Source of the DNA: Halanaerobium saccharolyticum
Lineage (GTDB): Bacteria; Bacillota; Halanaerobiia; Halanaerobiales; Halanaerobiaceae
Length of the DNA: 60,626 nt
Direction: 5' to 3'
Assembly (NCBI RefSeq): GCF_003053565.1
Contig: NZ_QAXS01000014.1
Span: forward strand, 1-60,626
The position numbers were made by a program, and so were the translations under genes. Positions 37,849 through 47,358 of this stretch are shown in pieces. Positions within the stretch are counted from its first letter, which is position 1; every line of letters begins with the position of its first letter. The notes under the pieces were generated by a model. The model was given only the letters and a program-made list of their open reading frames with translations, had not been told where the DNA came from and did not search any database.

Positions 37849-39370
37849 CTATCTTCCCTCCTGTTGCATAAACCATAATTTCTTCCTGACTAATTTCTTT
37901 ATTTCTATTATCAAATTCTTTTGTTATCTCCCCTTCATGCATAACCAGGATCCTATCGCTCATCCCTAATATTTCAGGAAGTTCAGAAGAAATCATAATT
38001 ATTCCCATATTATCTTCAGCAAATTGATTCATTAACTCGTATATTTCCTGTTTGGCTCCGACATCAATACCTCTTGTCGGCTCATCTAGAATTAAAACTT
38101 TTGGAGTTTCCAATAAATTTTTAGCTAAAATAACCTTCTGCTGATTTCCTCCACTTAAATTGATAATCTTTTCATTCAGGGAAGAAGTTTTTATTCTAAG
38201 TTGATCAACTAACTCTGAAGTCTTTACAATTTCCTTATTTTGATCAATAACCAGCTTCTTTTTAAATTTTTCTAAAAAAGATATTGATATATTTTCTTTG
38301 ACACTCATTGGAGGAATAATACCAAATCTTTTTCTATCCTCAGATACAAGGGCTATCCCCTGATGAAGAGCTTCTTTAGGAGAACGAATATCAACCTCTT
38401 TTTCTTTCAGGTATACCTCTCCTTCTTTTTTCCCCTGTAAGTAACCAAATAAAGTGTTGGCAATTTCAGTTCTACCTGCACCAATTAGTCCAAATAAACC
38501 TAAAATTTCTCCTTCAGCTAAATCAAAAGAAATATTCTTTAGAAGCTGATCGCCCTCGTTATTGGTTAAATTTAAATTGTTAACTTTTAAAATTTCCTTA
38601 CCTGCTTTTTTTGTTTTCTTAGGATGCATTTGCTCAATTGAGCGGCCGACCATCATATTAACTACTTCTCTTTCAGTTAGATTTTCCTTCTGATCACCGC
38701 CTATATATTCGCCATCTCTTAAGACTGAAATATAGTCTGCTATCTCAAAAACCTCTTTTAATTTATGAGAAATATAAATACAGGTAACACCTTCGGCTCT
38801 CAAATCTCTTAAAATATCCATTAAGAGCTCAACTTCATTATCTGTAAGAGAAGCAGTTGGCTCGTCAAGAATTAAAAGCTTAGAATTCTTCACCAGTGCT
38901 TTAGCAATTTCTATTAACTGCTGTTTTCCCACTCCTAAATCACCAACTTTAGTTGTTGGCTTGACACCGGCTAATTTAAGTTTTTTTAGCCACTTATTTG
39001 TTTCCTGGTACATCTCATTCCAGTCTACAAATCCTTTATTAGAAATTTCATTTCCCATAAACATATTTTCAGCAACATTTAGTTCTTCAAAAAGAGTCAG
39101 CTCCTGATGAATTACAGCTATTCCATCTCTCTCAGCCTGATGAATGTTTTCAAAACTCTTTTCTTCTCCATTAAAAATTATTTTTCCCTCATAACTTCCG
39201 GTGGGATAAACTCCACTTAAGACTTTAATTAAAGTAGATTTACCGGCACCATTTTCTCCACAGAGGGCATGGATATCATTTTCTTTAACCTTAAAAGAAA
39301 CATTATCTAAAGCCCTAACTCCAGGGAATTCTTTGATTATATCCTGTGTTTCTAAGAGAATTTCTGCCAA
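37841..39370 (-). CDS. xylG: Xylose ABC transporter ATP-binding protein (XylG type)
   Basis: CUT2 ATPase with two fused nucleotide-binding domains, 509 aa. The first has Walker A GENGAGKST, signature LGVGKQQLIEIAKAL and Walker B LLILDEPTASL. The second has a degenerate Walker A (GLIGAGRTE), signature LSGGNQQKVILAKNL and Walker B VLILDEPTRGID, as usual in this family. The frame is open to an ATG at 39427. That ATG lies inside the intercistronic stem-loop, so the TTG at 39370, with AAGGGAG nine bases upstream, is preferred. It lies between the xylF and xylH genes. Confidence 0.93.
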   Translation of the reverse strand: MAEILLETQDIIKEFPGVRALDNVSFKVKENDIHALCGENGAGKSTLIKVLSGVYPTGSYEGKIIFNGEEKSFENIHQAERDGIAVIHQELTLFEELNVAENMFMGNEISNKGFVDWNEMYQETNKWLKKLKLAGVKPTTKVGDLGVGKQQLIEIAKALVKNSKLLILDEPTASLTDNEVELLMDILRDLRAEGVTCIYISHKLKEVFEIADYISVLRDGEYIGGDQKENLTEREVVNMMVGRSIEQMHPKKTKKAGKEILKVNNLNLTNNEGDQLLKNISFDLAEGEILGLFGLIGAGRTEIANTLFGYLQGKKEGEVYLKEKEVDIRSPKEALHQGIALVSEDRKRFGIIPPMSVKENISISFLEKFKKKLVIDQNKEIVKTSELVDQLRIKTSSLNEKIINLSGGNQQKVILAKNLLETPKVLILDEPTRGIDVGAKQEIYELMNQFAEDNMGIIMISSELPEILGMSDRILVMHEGEITKEFDNRNKEISQEEIMVYATGGKIDG

Positions 39371-39398
39371 ATCACTCAACTCCCTTCTTAATGAAAGA

Positions 39399-39418
39399 AA
39401 GGGGCATTTAAGCCCCTT
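39399..39418 (-). terminator. Intercistronic stem-loop between xylF and xylG
   Basis: AAGGGGC (39399-39405) pairs with GCCCCTT (39412-39418) and is followed on the minus strand by TCTTTC. It lies 20 bp after the xylF stop and is a likely partial terminator. Confidence 0.75.
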
Positions 39419-39438
39419 ATTATTCATTTAATTCGTAA

Positions 39439-40473
39439 TTATTGTTCTGGCCATTCTGACTCAGGTACATTTTTGTAGACTTCTTCCATCTCATGGAAGC
39501 CATCTTCAATTACAGTATCCACCATGTTGTCTTTATGAACCTGAATAGGTGTTAATAGAACTGATGGAACATCATATTCACCATTATTAATAGCACCATT
39601 TGTCTCTACTTCTTCACCTTTAGCCATTTTTACAGCTATTTCTGCTCCTCTAGTGGCTAATTTTTGAATTGGTTTGTAAATTGTCATTGTCTGTGTGCCC
39701 TCAACTATTCTCTGGCAGGCAGCAAGGTCTGCATCCTGACCGGAAACTAATACCTCTCCCGCTAAGCCCTGTTCTTCCAGAGCCTGAATTGCTCCACCGG
39801 CAGTACTATCGTTTGAGGCAACAATTACATCAATGTCATTATCATTAGCTGTTAAAGCATTTTCAATAATACCTAATGCTTCCTGTGGTAACCAGTCTTT
39901 TGCCCACTGGTCTCCAACAATTTCAATTTCTCCTTCATCAACATAAGGCTGAATAATATTCATTTGACCTTCTCTGAATAATTTAGCATTATTATCTGTT
40001 GGGGAACCACCTAATAAGAAATATTTACCTGAAGGCTGCTTATCAACTAAGTATTCTGCCTGCAGTTCTCCGACTCGAACATTATCAAAAGAAAGATAAT
40101 AATCAACCTCAGCGTCCATTAACATTCTGTCATAAGCAAGTACAGGTACATCATTAGCATGTGCTTCTCTAACAATACTTCCCATTACTTTACCATTATG
40201 AGGGACAACAACCAGTACGTCAATTCCCTGGGTAATTAAATTTTCTGCCTGTGAAAGCTGAACCATATCATCACCATTGGCTGACTGAACTAATACTTCT
40301 GCTCCCATTTCTTCTGCTCTTTCCACAAAAATATCGCGGTCATGCTGCCATCTCTCTAGTCTAAGATTATCCATTGAAAGACCAATAGTAATACCATCCT
40401 GAGCCATAACACCAAGAGATCCTAAAAACAAAGCAACTACTAATAATGTTGAAATAATGATACTTTTTCGCAT
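39439..40473 (-). CDS. xylF: Periplasmic xylose-binding protein (XylF type)
   Basis: Sugar-binding protein of the CUT2 importer, 344 aa. The signal peptide (1-24) ends GVMAQDG, without a lipobox Cys. LSMDNLRLERWQHDRDIFVE near the N-terminus, the ...NGDDMVQLSQAENLITQGIDVLVVVPHNG block and GQDADLAACQRIVEGTQTMTIYKP (shown to CQRIVEG) closely match XylF. GGGGGAG precedes the ATG. It is the first gene of xylFGH and is driven by promoter copy B. Confidence 0.95.
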   Translation of the reverse strand: MRKSIIISTLLVVALFLGSLGVMAQDGITIGLSMDNLRLERWQHDRDIFVERAEEMGAEVLVQSANGDDMVQLSQAENLITQGIDVLVVVPHNGKVMGSIVREAHANDVPVLAYDRMLMDAEVDYYLSFDNVRVGELQAEYLVDKQPSGKYFLLGGSPTDNNAKLFREGQMNIIQPYVDEGEIEIVGDQWAKDWLPQEALGIIENALTANDNDIDVIVASNDSTAGGAIQALEEQGLAGEVLVSGQDADLAACQRIVEGTQTMTIYKPIQKLATRGAEIAVKMAKGEEVETNGAINNGEYDVPSVLLTPIQVHKDNMVDTVIEDGFHEMEEVYKNVPESEWPEQ

Positions 40474-40552
40474 TAATTTACTCCCCCTTAATTTTTAATA
40501 AATTCACACTCAAAATTGAAAGGTTTTATCCCCCCTTTTTAATAAAGTTTAG

Positions 40553-40626
40553 TTTAATTTAAGGTTTAATTTAACTTTTAAATTAACTCTTGTTATATAA
40601 TTAGATACTTTTAAACAAAATCCTGC
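40553..40626 (-). promoter_or_regulatory. Shared-family promoter, copy B (xylF)
   Basis: The 35-bp repeat block (40553-40587) reads TTTAATTTAAG, TTTAATTTAAC, TTAAATTAAC on the plus strand. TCCTGC follows at 40621-40626, 68 bp from the block start. The block is 80 bp upstream of xylF. Confidence 0.75.
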
Positions 40627-40689
40627 ATCAAAGCACTATTTTTCTGTTTTTTTAACAAATAATCTATCATCAATTTCAAAAATTAATCT

Positions 40690-43041
40690 TTAGCTGACTT
40701 CAACCTCAGTAAAGTAACTTCTCTCTGCTGTCAATTCTACCTTATCTCCTTTTAACTCAATTAGATCTTCAAGGCGGATATCAGTGGAAGAACTGCCGAG
40801 CATAATCTCAAACTCTCCCGGCTCAACAACAAGATTCATATCCTTATCATAAAATGCCAGCTGTTCAGCTTTTAATTTAAATTCAACAGTTTTGCTCTCT
40901 CCTGCCTTGAGCTCAACTCGCTTAAAGCCTTTGAGAGATTTGATTGGTCTGGTTAGAGAAGCAATTTTATCGTGAATATAAAGCTGCACTACCTCTGCTC
41001 CAGCAAGCTGGCCAGTATTTTTAATGTCTGCCTTAATTGAAATTGTTTTATTCCCTGCAAATTCTTTGGGGCTGATCTCCAGATTTGAATACTCAAAGTC
41101 TGTATAACTTAAGCCGAAACCAAATGGATATAGAGGTCTGTTACCTGTAAATACATAATCACGATAATGTGACATATGGCGTCGGTTATAATGAATAGGA
41201 GTCTGACCTACATTTTTAGGGATTGAAACTGGCAGTTTTCCAGCCGGATTATAGTCTCCAAATAGTACATCTGCTACCCCGTTTCCACCTTCTTCTCCCG
41301 GTAACCAGGCTTCTAAGATTGCATCTGCATTTTCTGCGGTCCATTCAATTGATAGAGGGCGGCCATTGACAAGCACAACCACAACTGGAGTTCCCGTTTT
41401 AACAATTTCCTTGATTAATTCTTTTTGAACTCCCGGCAGATCCAGAGATGTGCGGTCATGGTGTTCTCCAGTAGTATCAGTTGTATTCTGAAGTTCACTT
41501 AAGAAGGCTCCACCTTCAAAATCTACCACATCATCATCACTGTTTTCATTTTCTCCCATACCTGAAAGTCCTGATTTACCGCCAACAACAACCAGAGCAA
41601 CCTCTGATTCTTTAGCAGCCATAACTGCTTCAGCAAAACCTTCCTTACTGCTGTCCATGATGCCACAGCCATAGGCGTAATTTATTTGTGTCTGATCTGA
41701 AATCTTAGCTTTGATTCCATCTAGAATGCTGATAACTTCTACTGCATCTTCTTTGCTGTCCACATGAGCACTGTAGGCATAGTCACCAAGCAGATTACGG
41801 GTGCTGTCTGCAGAAGGACCAATTACAGCCAGTGAGGAAAGTTCTTTAACTAAAGGCAGTAAATCATTTTCATTTTTAAGCAAAACCATAGATTTTCTGG
41901 CTGATTCTCGGGCCAGCTCTCTCTGTTCATCAGTCTCAAAAAGATCGGCAATTTTATCGAGATCAACGTAACGCTGATCAAAAGCATTGACCTTAAATTT
42001 GTAGCGGAGATGTCTTCTTACTCCCTGGTCAATAACGGCTTCAGAAATCAGTCCATCATTTACTGCATCAACTAATTCCTGTCCGTAGCATTCAGTTTCC
42101 GGCAGCTCGATATCAAGCCCTGCTTCTAGAGCTTTAATTCCTGCTTCCTGCATTGAGCGGGCAACCTTATGTTCATTATGCAGCATCTTAATACTCCAGT
42201 AATCAGAAACTACAACCCCGTCAAAACCCCATTCTCCTCGTAAAATATCTGTTAATAATTTTCTGGAAGAAGCACAGGGGATTCCATCGATATCATGGTA
42301 GGCATTCATTACTGAACCGGCTCCCGCAGTTTTAATTGCGGCTTCAAAAGGGAATAGGAAGCTTTCTCTAAGTTCTCTTTCCGAAAGATTTACCGGAGCA
42401 TGGTTGCGACCACCCTCAGAATAGCTGTGGCCGGCAAAATGTTTAAGTGTTGCCACAATACCTTCTGATAGTTTATCTCCCTGCAGGCCTTTAACATAAG
42501 AAGTCACCATTTCTGCTGCCAGATAGGGATCTTCACCAAAAGTCTCTTCTACTCTACCCCAGCGTAAATCTCTTGCTACATCTGCAACAGGTGATAGTGC
42601 CAGGTGAGCTCCGATTGAGCGCAGCTGTTTTCTGATTACATCAGTCTGTCTTTCCAGTAGTTCCGGTTCCCAGGAACTGGCAACTCCAATTGATTGAGGA
42701 AAAGTTGTTCCACCTTTACCCATATAGCCGCTCAAACATTCTTCGTGGACAATTGCTGGAATTCCAAGCCGGGTATTTTCTGCGATATATTTCTGCATCT
42801 TATTTGCCGCTTCAGCTGCAGCTTCTGGTTCTAAAGCACTGGCTCCGGCAATTCTTGTGATCTGTCCGATACCATTTTTTAGGTATTTAGCCGCCTTTGC
42901 CTCTGAAAACTTTCCGTTTTCTAAAATTTTGTCAGGTCCAATTGATCCCAGCTGCGCTACTTTTTCTTCTAAAGTCATTTCTGCTAATAATTTATCTACT
43001 TTTTCTTCTAATGAATAATTATCTAAATTTAATTCCGTCAT
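40690..43041 (-). CDS. Glycoside hydrolase family 3 beta-glycosidase (beta-xylosidase/beta-glucosidase)
   Basis: A 783-residue cytoplasmic GH3 enzyme distinct from the one at 10539. The N-terminal barrel has TRLGIPAIVHEECLSG, DLRWGRVEETFGEDPYL and KHFAGHSYSEGG. The nucleophile is expected at Asp280 in GVVVSDYWS. The alpha/beta sandwich and a C-terminal fibronectin-like domain with FGFGLSYTDFEYS follow. The block EECLSGYMGKGGTTFPQ resembles xylosidase/glucosidase members such as XynB- and BglX-type enzymes. It lies 39 bp after the malG-type permease gene and is probably the last gene of that transporter operon. It therefore likely hydrolyses the oligosaccharide imported by it. Confidence 0.9.
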   Translation of the reverse strand: MTELNLDNYSLEEKVDKLLAEMTLEEKVAQLGSIGPDKILENGKFSEAKAAKYLKNGIGQITRIAGASALEPEAAAEAANKMQKYIAENTRLGIPAIVHEECLSGYMGKGGTTFPQSIGVASSWEPELLERQTDVIRKQLRSIGAHLALSPVADVARDLRWGRVEETFGEDPYLAAEMVTSYVKGLQGDKLSEGIVATLKHFAGHSYSEGGRNHAPVNLSERELRESFLFPFEAAIKTAGAGSVMNAYHDIDGIPCASSRKLLTDILRGEWGFDGVVVSDYWSIKMLHNEHKVARSMQEAGIKALEAGLDIELPETECYGQELVDAVNDGLISEAVIDQGVRRHLRYKFKVNAFDQRYVDLDKIADLFETDEQRELARESARKSMVLLKNENDLLPLVKELSSLAVIGPSADSTRNLLGDYAYSAHVDSKEDAVEVISILDGIKAKISDQTQINYAYGCGIMDSSKEGFAEAVMAAKESEVALVVVGGKSGLSGMGENENSDDDVVDFEGGAFLSELQNTTDTTGEHHDRTSLDLPGVQKELIKEIVKTGTPVVVVLVNGRPLSIEWTAENADAILEAWLPGEEGGNGVADVLFGDYNPAGKLPVSIPKNVGQTPIHYNRRHMSHYRDYVFTGNRPLYPFGFGLSYTDFEYSNLEISPKEFAGNKTISIKADIKNTGQLAGAEVVQLYIHDKIASLTRPIKSLKGFKRVELKAGESKTVEFKLKAEQLAFYDKDMNLVVEPGEFEIMLGSSSTDIRLEDLIELKGDKVELTAERSYFTEVEVS

Positions 43042-43080
43042 TAATTATCTCTCCTTCTTCTTGAATTAGTATTTATACTT

Positions 43081-43908
43081 TTATCCCTTTAAGGCTCCAG
43101 CTGTCATTCCTTTAATAATATGCTCCTGCAGGAATACATAGAGCAAAATCAGTGGTAAAACTGAAAGAAATAAAGCAGTTAGGGTTAAGGGAATATTGAT
43201 TCCGTGCTGGCCCTGGAATTCAAATAAGCCGAGGGTCAAAATCCTTTTACTCGGACTTGAGGTTAAAACTAAGGCATAGGCAAACTGGTTCCAGAGCAAA
43301 GTTAAATTGTAAATAGCAACTGTAGCAATTGCCGGTTTAACAAGTGGTAAAATAATATCTCTAAAAATTCTAAACCTGCTGGCTCCATCTATAATTGCCG
43401 CTTCTTCCAGCTCATAAGGAATATCATTGATAAATCCTGTCAGAATAAAAACTGAAATCGGAAGGCTGAAGGCAACATAGGGGCCAATTAAAGCTGAGAG
43501 TCTGTCATATAATCCCATCGAAAGTGTTAATTTATAGATAGGAATCAAAGTTGAATGAATTGGGATCATCATCCCGGCCAGAAATAAGATATAGACAATT
43601 TTATTAAACTTAAAGTCTATTCTAGAAATCGCATAACTTGCCAGGGCAGAAACAATAATGATAATTGCAACTGAGATGAAACAGACAATAATACTGTTAA
43701 TAAAATACATATAAAAACCTGATTCCATTACCTCAATGTAATTTTGAAAAGTAAAGCTTTCCGGTAAAGACCAGACTGGATTTCTAAAAAACTCCATTCT
43801 GATTTTAAAACTATTCTGAACCAAAAAGACCAGCGGATAGCCAGTTATCAGCAGCCAAATCAATAAAAATAAATAAATAACCAACTGTTTTAATTTATTA
43901 ATCATCAT
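43081..43908 (-). CDS. Sugar ABC transporter permease (MalG/AraQ type)
   Basis: CUT1 membrane subunit, 275 aa, six helices. The EAA loop reads EEAAIIDGASRFRIFRDIILP (shown to RIFRD). The C-terminus EHIIKGMTAGALKG is typical of MalG-like proteins. It overlaps nothing but lies only seven bp after the partner permease. It is read between that gene and GH3. Confidence 0.92.
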   Translation of the reverse strand: MMINKLKQLVIYLFLLIWLLITGYPLVFLVQNSFKIRMEFFRNPVWSLPESFTFQNYIEVMESGFYMYFINSIIVCFISVAIIIIVSALASYAISRIDFKFNKIVYILFLAGMMIPIHSTLIPIYKLTLSMGLYDRLSALIGPYVAFSLPISVFILTGFINDIPYELEEAAIIDGASRFRIFRDIILPLVKPAIATVAIYNLTLLWNQFAYALVLTSSPSKRILTLGLFEFQGQHGINIPLTLTALFLSVLPLILLYVFLQEHIIKGMTAGALKG

Positions 43909-43915
43909 CTCTCAC

Positions 43916-44806
43916 CTAATTCCTGACATCTTTTTTGCTGAAATTCAAAAATACAACTGATACTATAAGTGCAACTAAAAATAGTGCCACAGAGATTGTA
44001 CTTCCATAGCCCATATTCATTTCTGTAAACGATTTTGTGTAAAGATAAGTGGCCATTAATTCGGAGGCATGATTTGGTCCCCCACCTGTTAGAGCAAAGA
44101 TCATAGCAAAATATTTAAGTGAACCAACTATTATTAAAACCGAAGCATTAACAACTGTTGAGCGCAGCATCGGCAGAGTAACATAGAAAAATGACTGCCA
44201 GTTATTAGCTCCATCAATCTCTGCTGCTTCATAAAGCTGTTTAGGAATATTAGAAATAGCGGCCATAAAAATAATCATATATAGTGGAATAAATCGCCAC
44301 TGAATCGGGGCTGAAGCTGAATAAAAAGCTATATTGGAATCTCCAAGCCAGCTTCTGGTCAGCTGTTCTAAGCCGACTAAATTTAAAAAGCCATTAATTA
44401 AACCAAAAGTTGGGTCATACATATAGCGCCAGAGAAAGGCTACAGCAATTGATGATAACAACATAGGAACAAAAAATATTGTTTTGAAAAAATTAGCTCC
44501 TTTAATTTTTCTGGTCAAAAGTACTGCTAAAAATAATGCAATCGGAATCTGAACTACCAGAGAAATCAGCACTAACTTAAAGTTATTTGCCATCGAAGAC
44601 CAGAATATTGGATCACTCAATAATTTTGACCAGTTTTCAAGGCCTAAAAATTCCATTGCTCCTATACCATCCCACTTAAAAAAGGAATAATAAGTTGAGA
44701 GTGGAATCGGAATAATTAAGTAAACTAAAGAAAAAATAACTGCCGGCAGTAAAAACAAAGCTGCAATAAAATATTTATTATTCATTAATTCTTTTTTATT
44801 CATCAT
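43916..44806 (-). CDS. Sugar ABC transporter permease (MalF/UgpA type)
   Basis: CUT1 membrane subunit, 296 aa, six helices. The EAA loop reads YEAAEIDGANNWQSFFYVTLP (shown to WQSFF). The N-terminal FLLPAVIFSLVYLIIPIPLS and the block ALTGGGPNHASELMATYLYT are typical. It is the middle gene of the operon and follows the binding-protein gene after a stem-loop. Confidence 0.92.
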   Translation of the reverse strand: MMNKKELMNNKYFIAALFLLPAVIFSLVYLIIPIPLSTYYSFFKWDGIGAMEFLGLENWSKLLSDPIFWSSMANNFKLVLISLVVQIPIALFLAVLLTRKIKGANFFKTIFFVPMLLSSIAVAFLWRYMYDPTFGLINGFLNLVGLEQLTRSWLGDSNIAFYSASAPIQWRFIPLYMIIFMAAISNIPKQLYEAAEIDGANNWQSFFYVTLPMLRSTVVNASVLIIVGSLKYFAMIFALTGGGPNHASELMATYLYTKSFTEMNMGYGSTISVALFLVALIVSVVFLNFSKKDVRN

Positions 44807-44827
44807 TTCAACACCTCTTAAATTAGA

Positions 44828-44852
44828 GCAGAGAGGATTAAATCCCCTCTGC
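44828..44852 (-). terminator. Intercistronic stem-loop between the binding-protein and permease genes
   Basis: GCAGAGAGGATT and AATCCCCTCTGC pair over 12 positions with one mismatch and a very small loop, 18 bp after the binding-protein stop. It is another member of the stem-loops that follow binding-protein genes in this window. Confidence 0.7.
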
Positions 44853-44869
44853 CTATTAAATTACTTATT

Positions 44870-46147
44870 TTATTCACCATAATATTCTTGAGCTGCTTCT
44901 TCCATCTGATTAGCTGCTTCTTCTGGTGTCATCTCCATACCAAATAAAGCCTGAGTTGTATTTAAATGAACCTGGGCAATTTCCAGCGGCAGTGTCTGAT
45001 CATACCAGAGCTGAATATGATTTGCTTCCTGACTGGAGTTATAAATTTTCTCCATGATTGGATCGTCAATCTTTTCTGATATACCTGTAAATGGAGGAAT
45101 ATTACCGATATTAATTAATTCTTCACCCATTTTAGCATCAGTTAAATACTTTAAGAACTCAACAGCAACCTCTTTGTTTCCTGCTTTTGTAGAAACTGAA
45201 TAATAGTTATCTCCCGGTGTACCAACTAAGTTAGAAGGATCGCCTTTTCCAGATTCAACTTCAGGAAAGTTAAAGAAACTAAACTGATCTAACATATCAG
45301 GAGCTTCATTTTTAAAGGAAGAATAAGCCCAGCTTCCCATTAGATACATTGCTGCCCGGTCAGTATATAATAATGTTCTGGACTGACCTGCATCTTCATC
45401 CAAACCATTAACACCATCAGGGAAGGCACCCATTTCTACTAATTCCTGAATTCTTCTACCTGCTTCAATAAATGCTTCATCATTAAATGAACCTTCTCTG
45501 CTGATTGCCTGCTGCAGAGCTTCTGGTCCACCAATTCTATCTGCTAGATACATAAAGTACATTGAACCTGTCCATTTGTTTTTATTAGCTAAAGCAAAAG
45601 GTGTAATTCCATTGTCGGTAAATGTTTTGACAACATTTTTCAAGTCTTCATATGTTTCTGGGACTTCAAGACCGTATTCTTCAAATAAGTCAGTTCTGTA
45701 CCAGACAAGTGCAGGAGAAACATTTGTTACTGGAACACCATACATCTCTCCATCTACTCGGCCTAAGTCCATAGCTGCTGGCATAAAGTTGCTTTCCCAG
45801 TCTTCAGTCATATGTGATTCTAAAGAATAAACCTTATCTGCATCAACATATCTTTCCAGGCTGGCACTACCCCAGGTCATAAATAGATCTGGTGCATTAT
45901 CAGCTGACATGGCTGTTCTCAGCTTAGTTTTGTAATTATCATTTTGAGTTGGAACATGCTCAATATTTACATTTGGATTATCAGCTTCAAATCTTTCGAT
46001 AGCATTCTCTAAAGCTGGAGTAACCTGGTCAGAAGCAGTACGAATATCCCATAAAGTTAAATTAACCTCATCCTGAGCCATAACTGTAACTGAAAATAAA
46101 GAAATGACCATTAATAAAGCAAGTGATAAAATTGAAAATTTCTTCAT
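44870..46147 (-). CDS. Periplasmic sugar-binding protein (MalE/UgpB type)
   Basis: CUT1 solute-binding protein, 425 aa from the ATG at 46147. That start is preferred over an upstream ATG at 46207 because AAGGGAGG precedes it and a normal signal peptide then begins the protein. The signal ends SVTVMAQDE without a lipobox Cys. The body has SBP_bac_1 features (MSADNAPDLFMTWG, YGVPVTNVSPALVWYRTDLF, AAMYLMGSWAYSSF). It is driven by promoter copy C. The linked GH3 suggests xylobiose or another short beta-linked oligomer as ligand. Confidence 0.93.
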   Translation of the reverse strand: MKKFSILSLALLMVISLFSVTVMAQDEVNLTLWDIRTASDQVTPALENAIERFEADNPNVNIEHVPTQNDNYKTKLRTAMSADNAPDLFMTWGSASLERYVDADKVYSLESHMTEDWESNFMPAAMDLGRVDGEMYGVPVTNVSPALVWYRTDLFEEYGLEVPETYEDLKNVVKTFTDNGITPFALANKNKWTGSMYFMYLADRIGGPEALQQAISREGSFNDEAFIEAGRRIQELVEMGAFPDGVNGLDEDAGQSRTLLYTDRAAMYLMGSWAYSSFKNEAPDMLDQFSFFNFPEVESGKGDPSNLVGTPGDNYYSVSTKAGNKEVAVEFLKYLTDAKMGEELINIGNIPPFTGISEKIDDPIMEKIYNSSQEANHIQLWYDQTLPLEIAQVHLNTTQALFGMEMTPEEAANQMEEAAQEYYGE

Positions 46148-46271
46148 AAAATTATTCCTCCCTTTTAATTTTAAATCAAGACTTTTCAACCTAACTTGAA
46201 ATTTCAAACAAAGAAAGTACTTTTTGCTGATCCCTCCTTTTTAATTATTTTAAACAAAAGACAAAATTTTC

Positions 46272-46347
46272 ATTAATTTAAGCATTAATTTAAGAAGTAA
46301 ATTAACTCTCTATAATTATTATTCAACACTCGGTCAAAAATTCCTGC
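46272..46347 (-). promoter_or_regulatory. Shared-family promoter, copy C (MalE-type operon)
   Basis: On the minus strand TTGACC (46337-46332), a 17-base spacer and TATAGA (46314-46309) form the core promoter. The 35-bp block (46272-46306) follows directly: ATTAATTTAAG, ATTAATTTAAG, GTAAATTAAC on the plus strand. TCCTGC is at 46342-46347, just upstream of the -35. This copy best shows how the elements are placed. Confidence 0.8.
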
Positions 46348-46385
46348 AAGAAATTTCAGATTTTTTGTGGTTTTTTTAACTAAAA

Positions 46386-46419
46386 AAGAAAAAACCACCT
46401 TTTTTCTGGTGGTTTTTTC
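46386..46419 (-). terminator. Rho-independent terminator after the aldolase gene
   Basis: AAAACCACC and GGTGGTTTT form a stem followed on the minus strand by TTCTTTTTT. It lies 22 bp after the stop of the 46441 gene and ends the GH43-to-aldolase transcript. Confidence 0.85.
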
Positions 46420-46440
46420 TATAAATAGATTATTTTATAT

Positions 46441-47331
46441 TTATTTAACTTTTTCTAGTATTTTTTTAATATTGATTATCTGTTCATCTGTCAGCAGACC
46501 AACCGGCTCTTTGCAGACTGCATTTAAATTGCTGCCGCTGAGAGAAACTGCCTTTTTAATTGCCGGGAAAAAGGGATCAGAAATACTGTAGATATCCATC
46601 ATTAGATTGATTTTATTGACTAATTCTTTTATTTTATTAAAATCTCCTTTTTGATAAGAGCTGTAAAAATCTGAAAATAGTCCAGGAGCTACATTAGATA
46701 ATCCACCGATTAAACCATCTCCTCCATTCAATAAATTAGGCAGAAAATATTCATCAAATCCAGAATAGACAGCAAAATCTTTTTCCAGTGGCTTTTTCAC
46801 TTGTTGAATTAGTTCTCTGGTGTGGCTGATTGTATCCATTGTATCTTTAATTCCCACAATATTTTCGTAGTCCCGGGCCAGCTCAAAAACTGTTTCCGGA
46901 GAAATATTAACTCCACTCCGGGCCGGAAAATTATAAATATAGAGATCTAGATCTGTATTCTGAGCAATATGGCTGTAGTAATTATAAAGAGTCTGCTGAT
47001 TAAACTGAAAGAAATAGGGAGTAATTACAGCTGCCCCATCTGCTCCTTCAGCGCCAGCAAAATTAGTTAATTCTATTACATCCTCTGCAGCTGTTCCTCC
47101 AGTACCAACTAAAACCGGCACTCGCTTGTTTACAGTTTTTACAGCAAAAGAAATCAGTTTCTTTTTTTCTGCTGAAGTCATGGCGAAAAACTCTCCAATA
47201 CTGCCTAAAAATAAAATGCCATTTACTCCCGCCTCTATTAATTTTTCTATATGTTCTTCTGTAGTCTTAAAATCAATCTTCTGATCCTGATCAAAGACTG
47301 TAATCGTTGGGGTAATTATTCCTTTAATCAA
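46441..47331 (-). CDS. DHDPS-family aldolase, probably for a 2-keto-3-deoxy sugar acid
   Basis: A class I aldolase of the DapA/N-acetylneuraminate lyase family, 296 aa. It has the expected Tyr in LYIYNFPARSG and Schiff-base Lys in GIKDTMD. GSIGEFFAMTSAEK replaces the GTTGE-type loop of true DapA enzymes. It starts at TTG, with GGAGGA upstream. It follows an IlvD/Edd dehydratase by 27 bp in an operon with GH120 and GH43 xylosidases. That pairing is typical of non-phosphorylative sugar-acid routes in which a keto-deoxy acid is split to pyruvate and an aldehyde. Xylonate or arabinonate is the likely parent acid, but substrate is inferred. Lysine biosynthesis is less likely here. Confidence 0.8.
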   Translation of the reverse strand: MIKGIITPTITVFDQDQKIDFKTTEEHIEKLIEAGVNGILFLGSIGEFFAMTSAEKKKLISFAVKTVNKRVPVLVGTGGTAAEDVIELTNFAGAEGADGAAVITPYFFQFNQQTLYNYYSHIAQNTDLDLYIYNFPARSGVNISPETVFELARDYENIVGIKDTMDTISHTRELIQQVKKPLEKDFAVYSGFDEYFLPNLLNGGDGLIGGLSNVAPGLFSDFYSSYQKGDFNKIKELVNKINLMMDIYSISDPFFPAIKKAVSLSGSNLNAVCKEPVGLLTDEQIINIKKILEKVK

Positions 47332-47358
47332 TTTTATCCTCCTCAGATTTTCAAATTA

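Noticed and set aside
37841-39427. ATG start at 39427 for xylG
   Set aside because: It lies in the intercistronic stem-loop and adds 19 residues unlike the family; the TTG at 39370 has the ribosome site.
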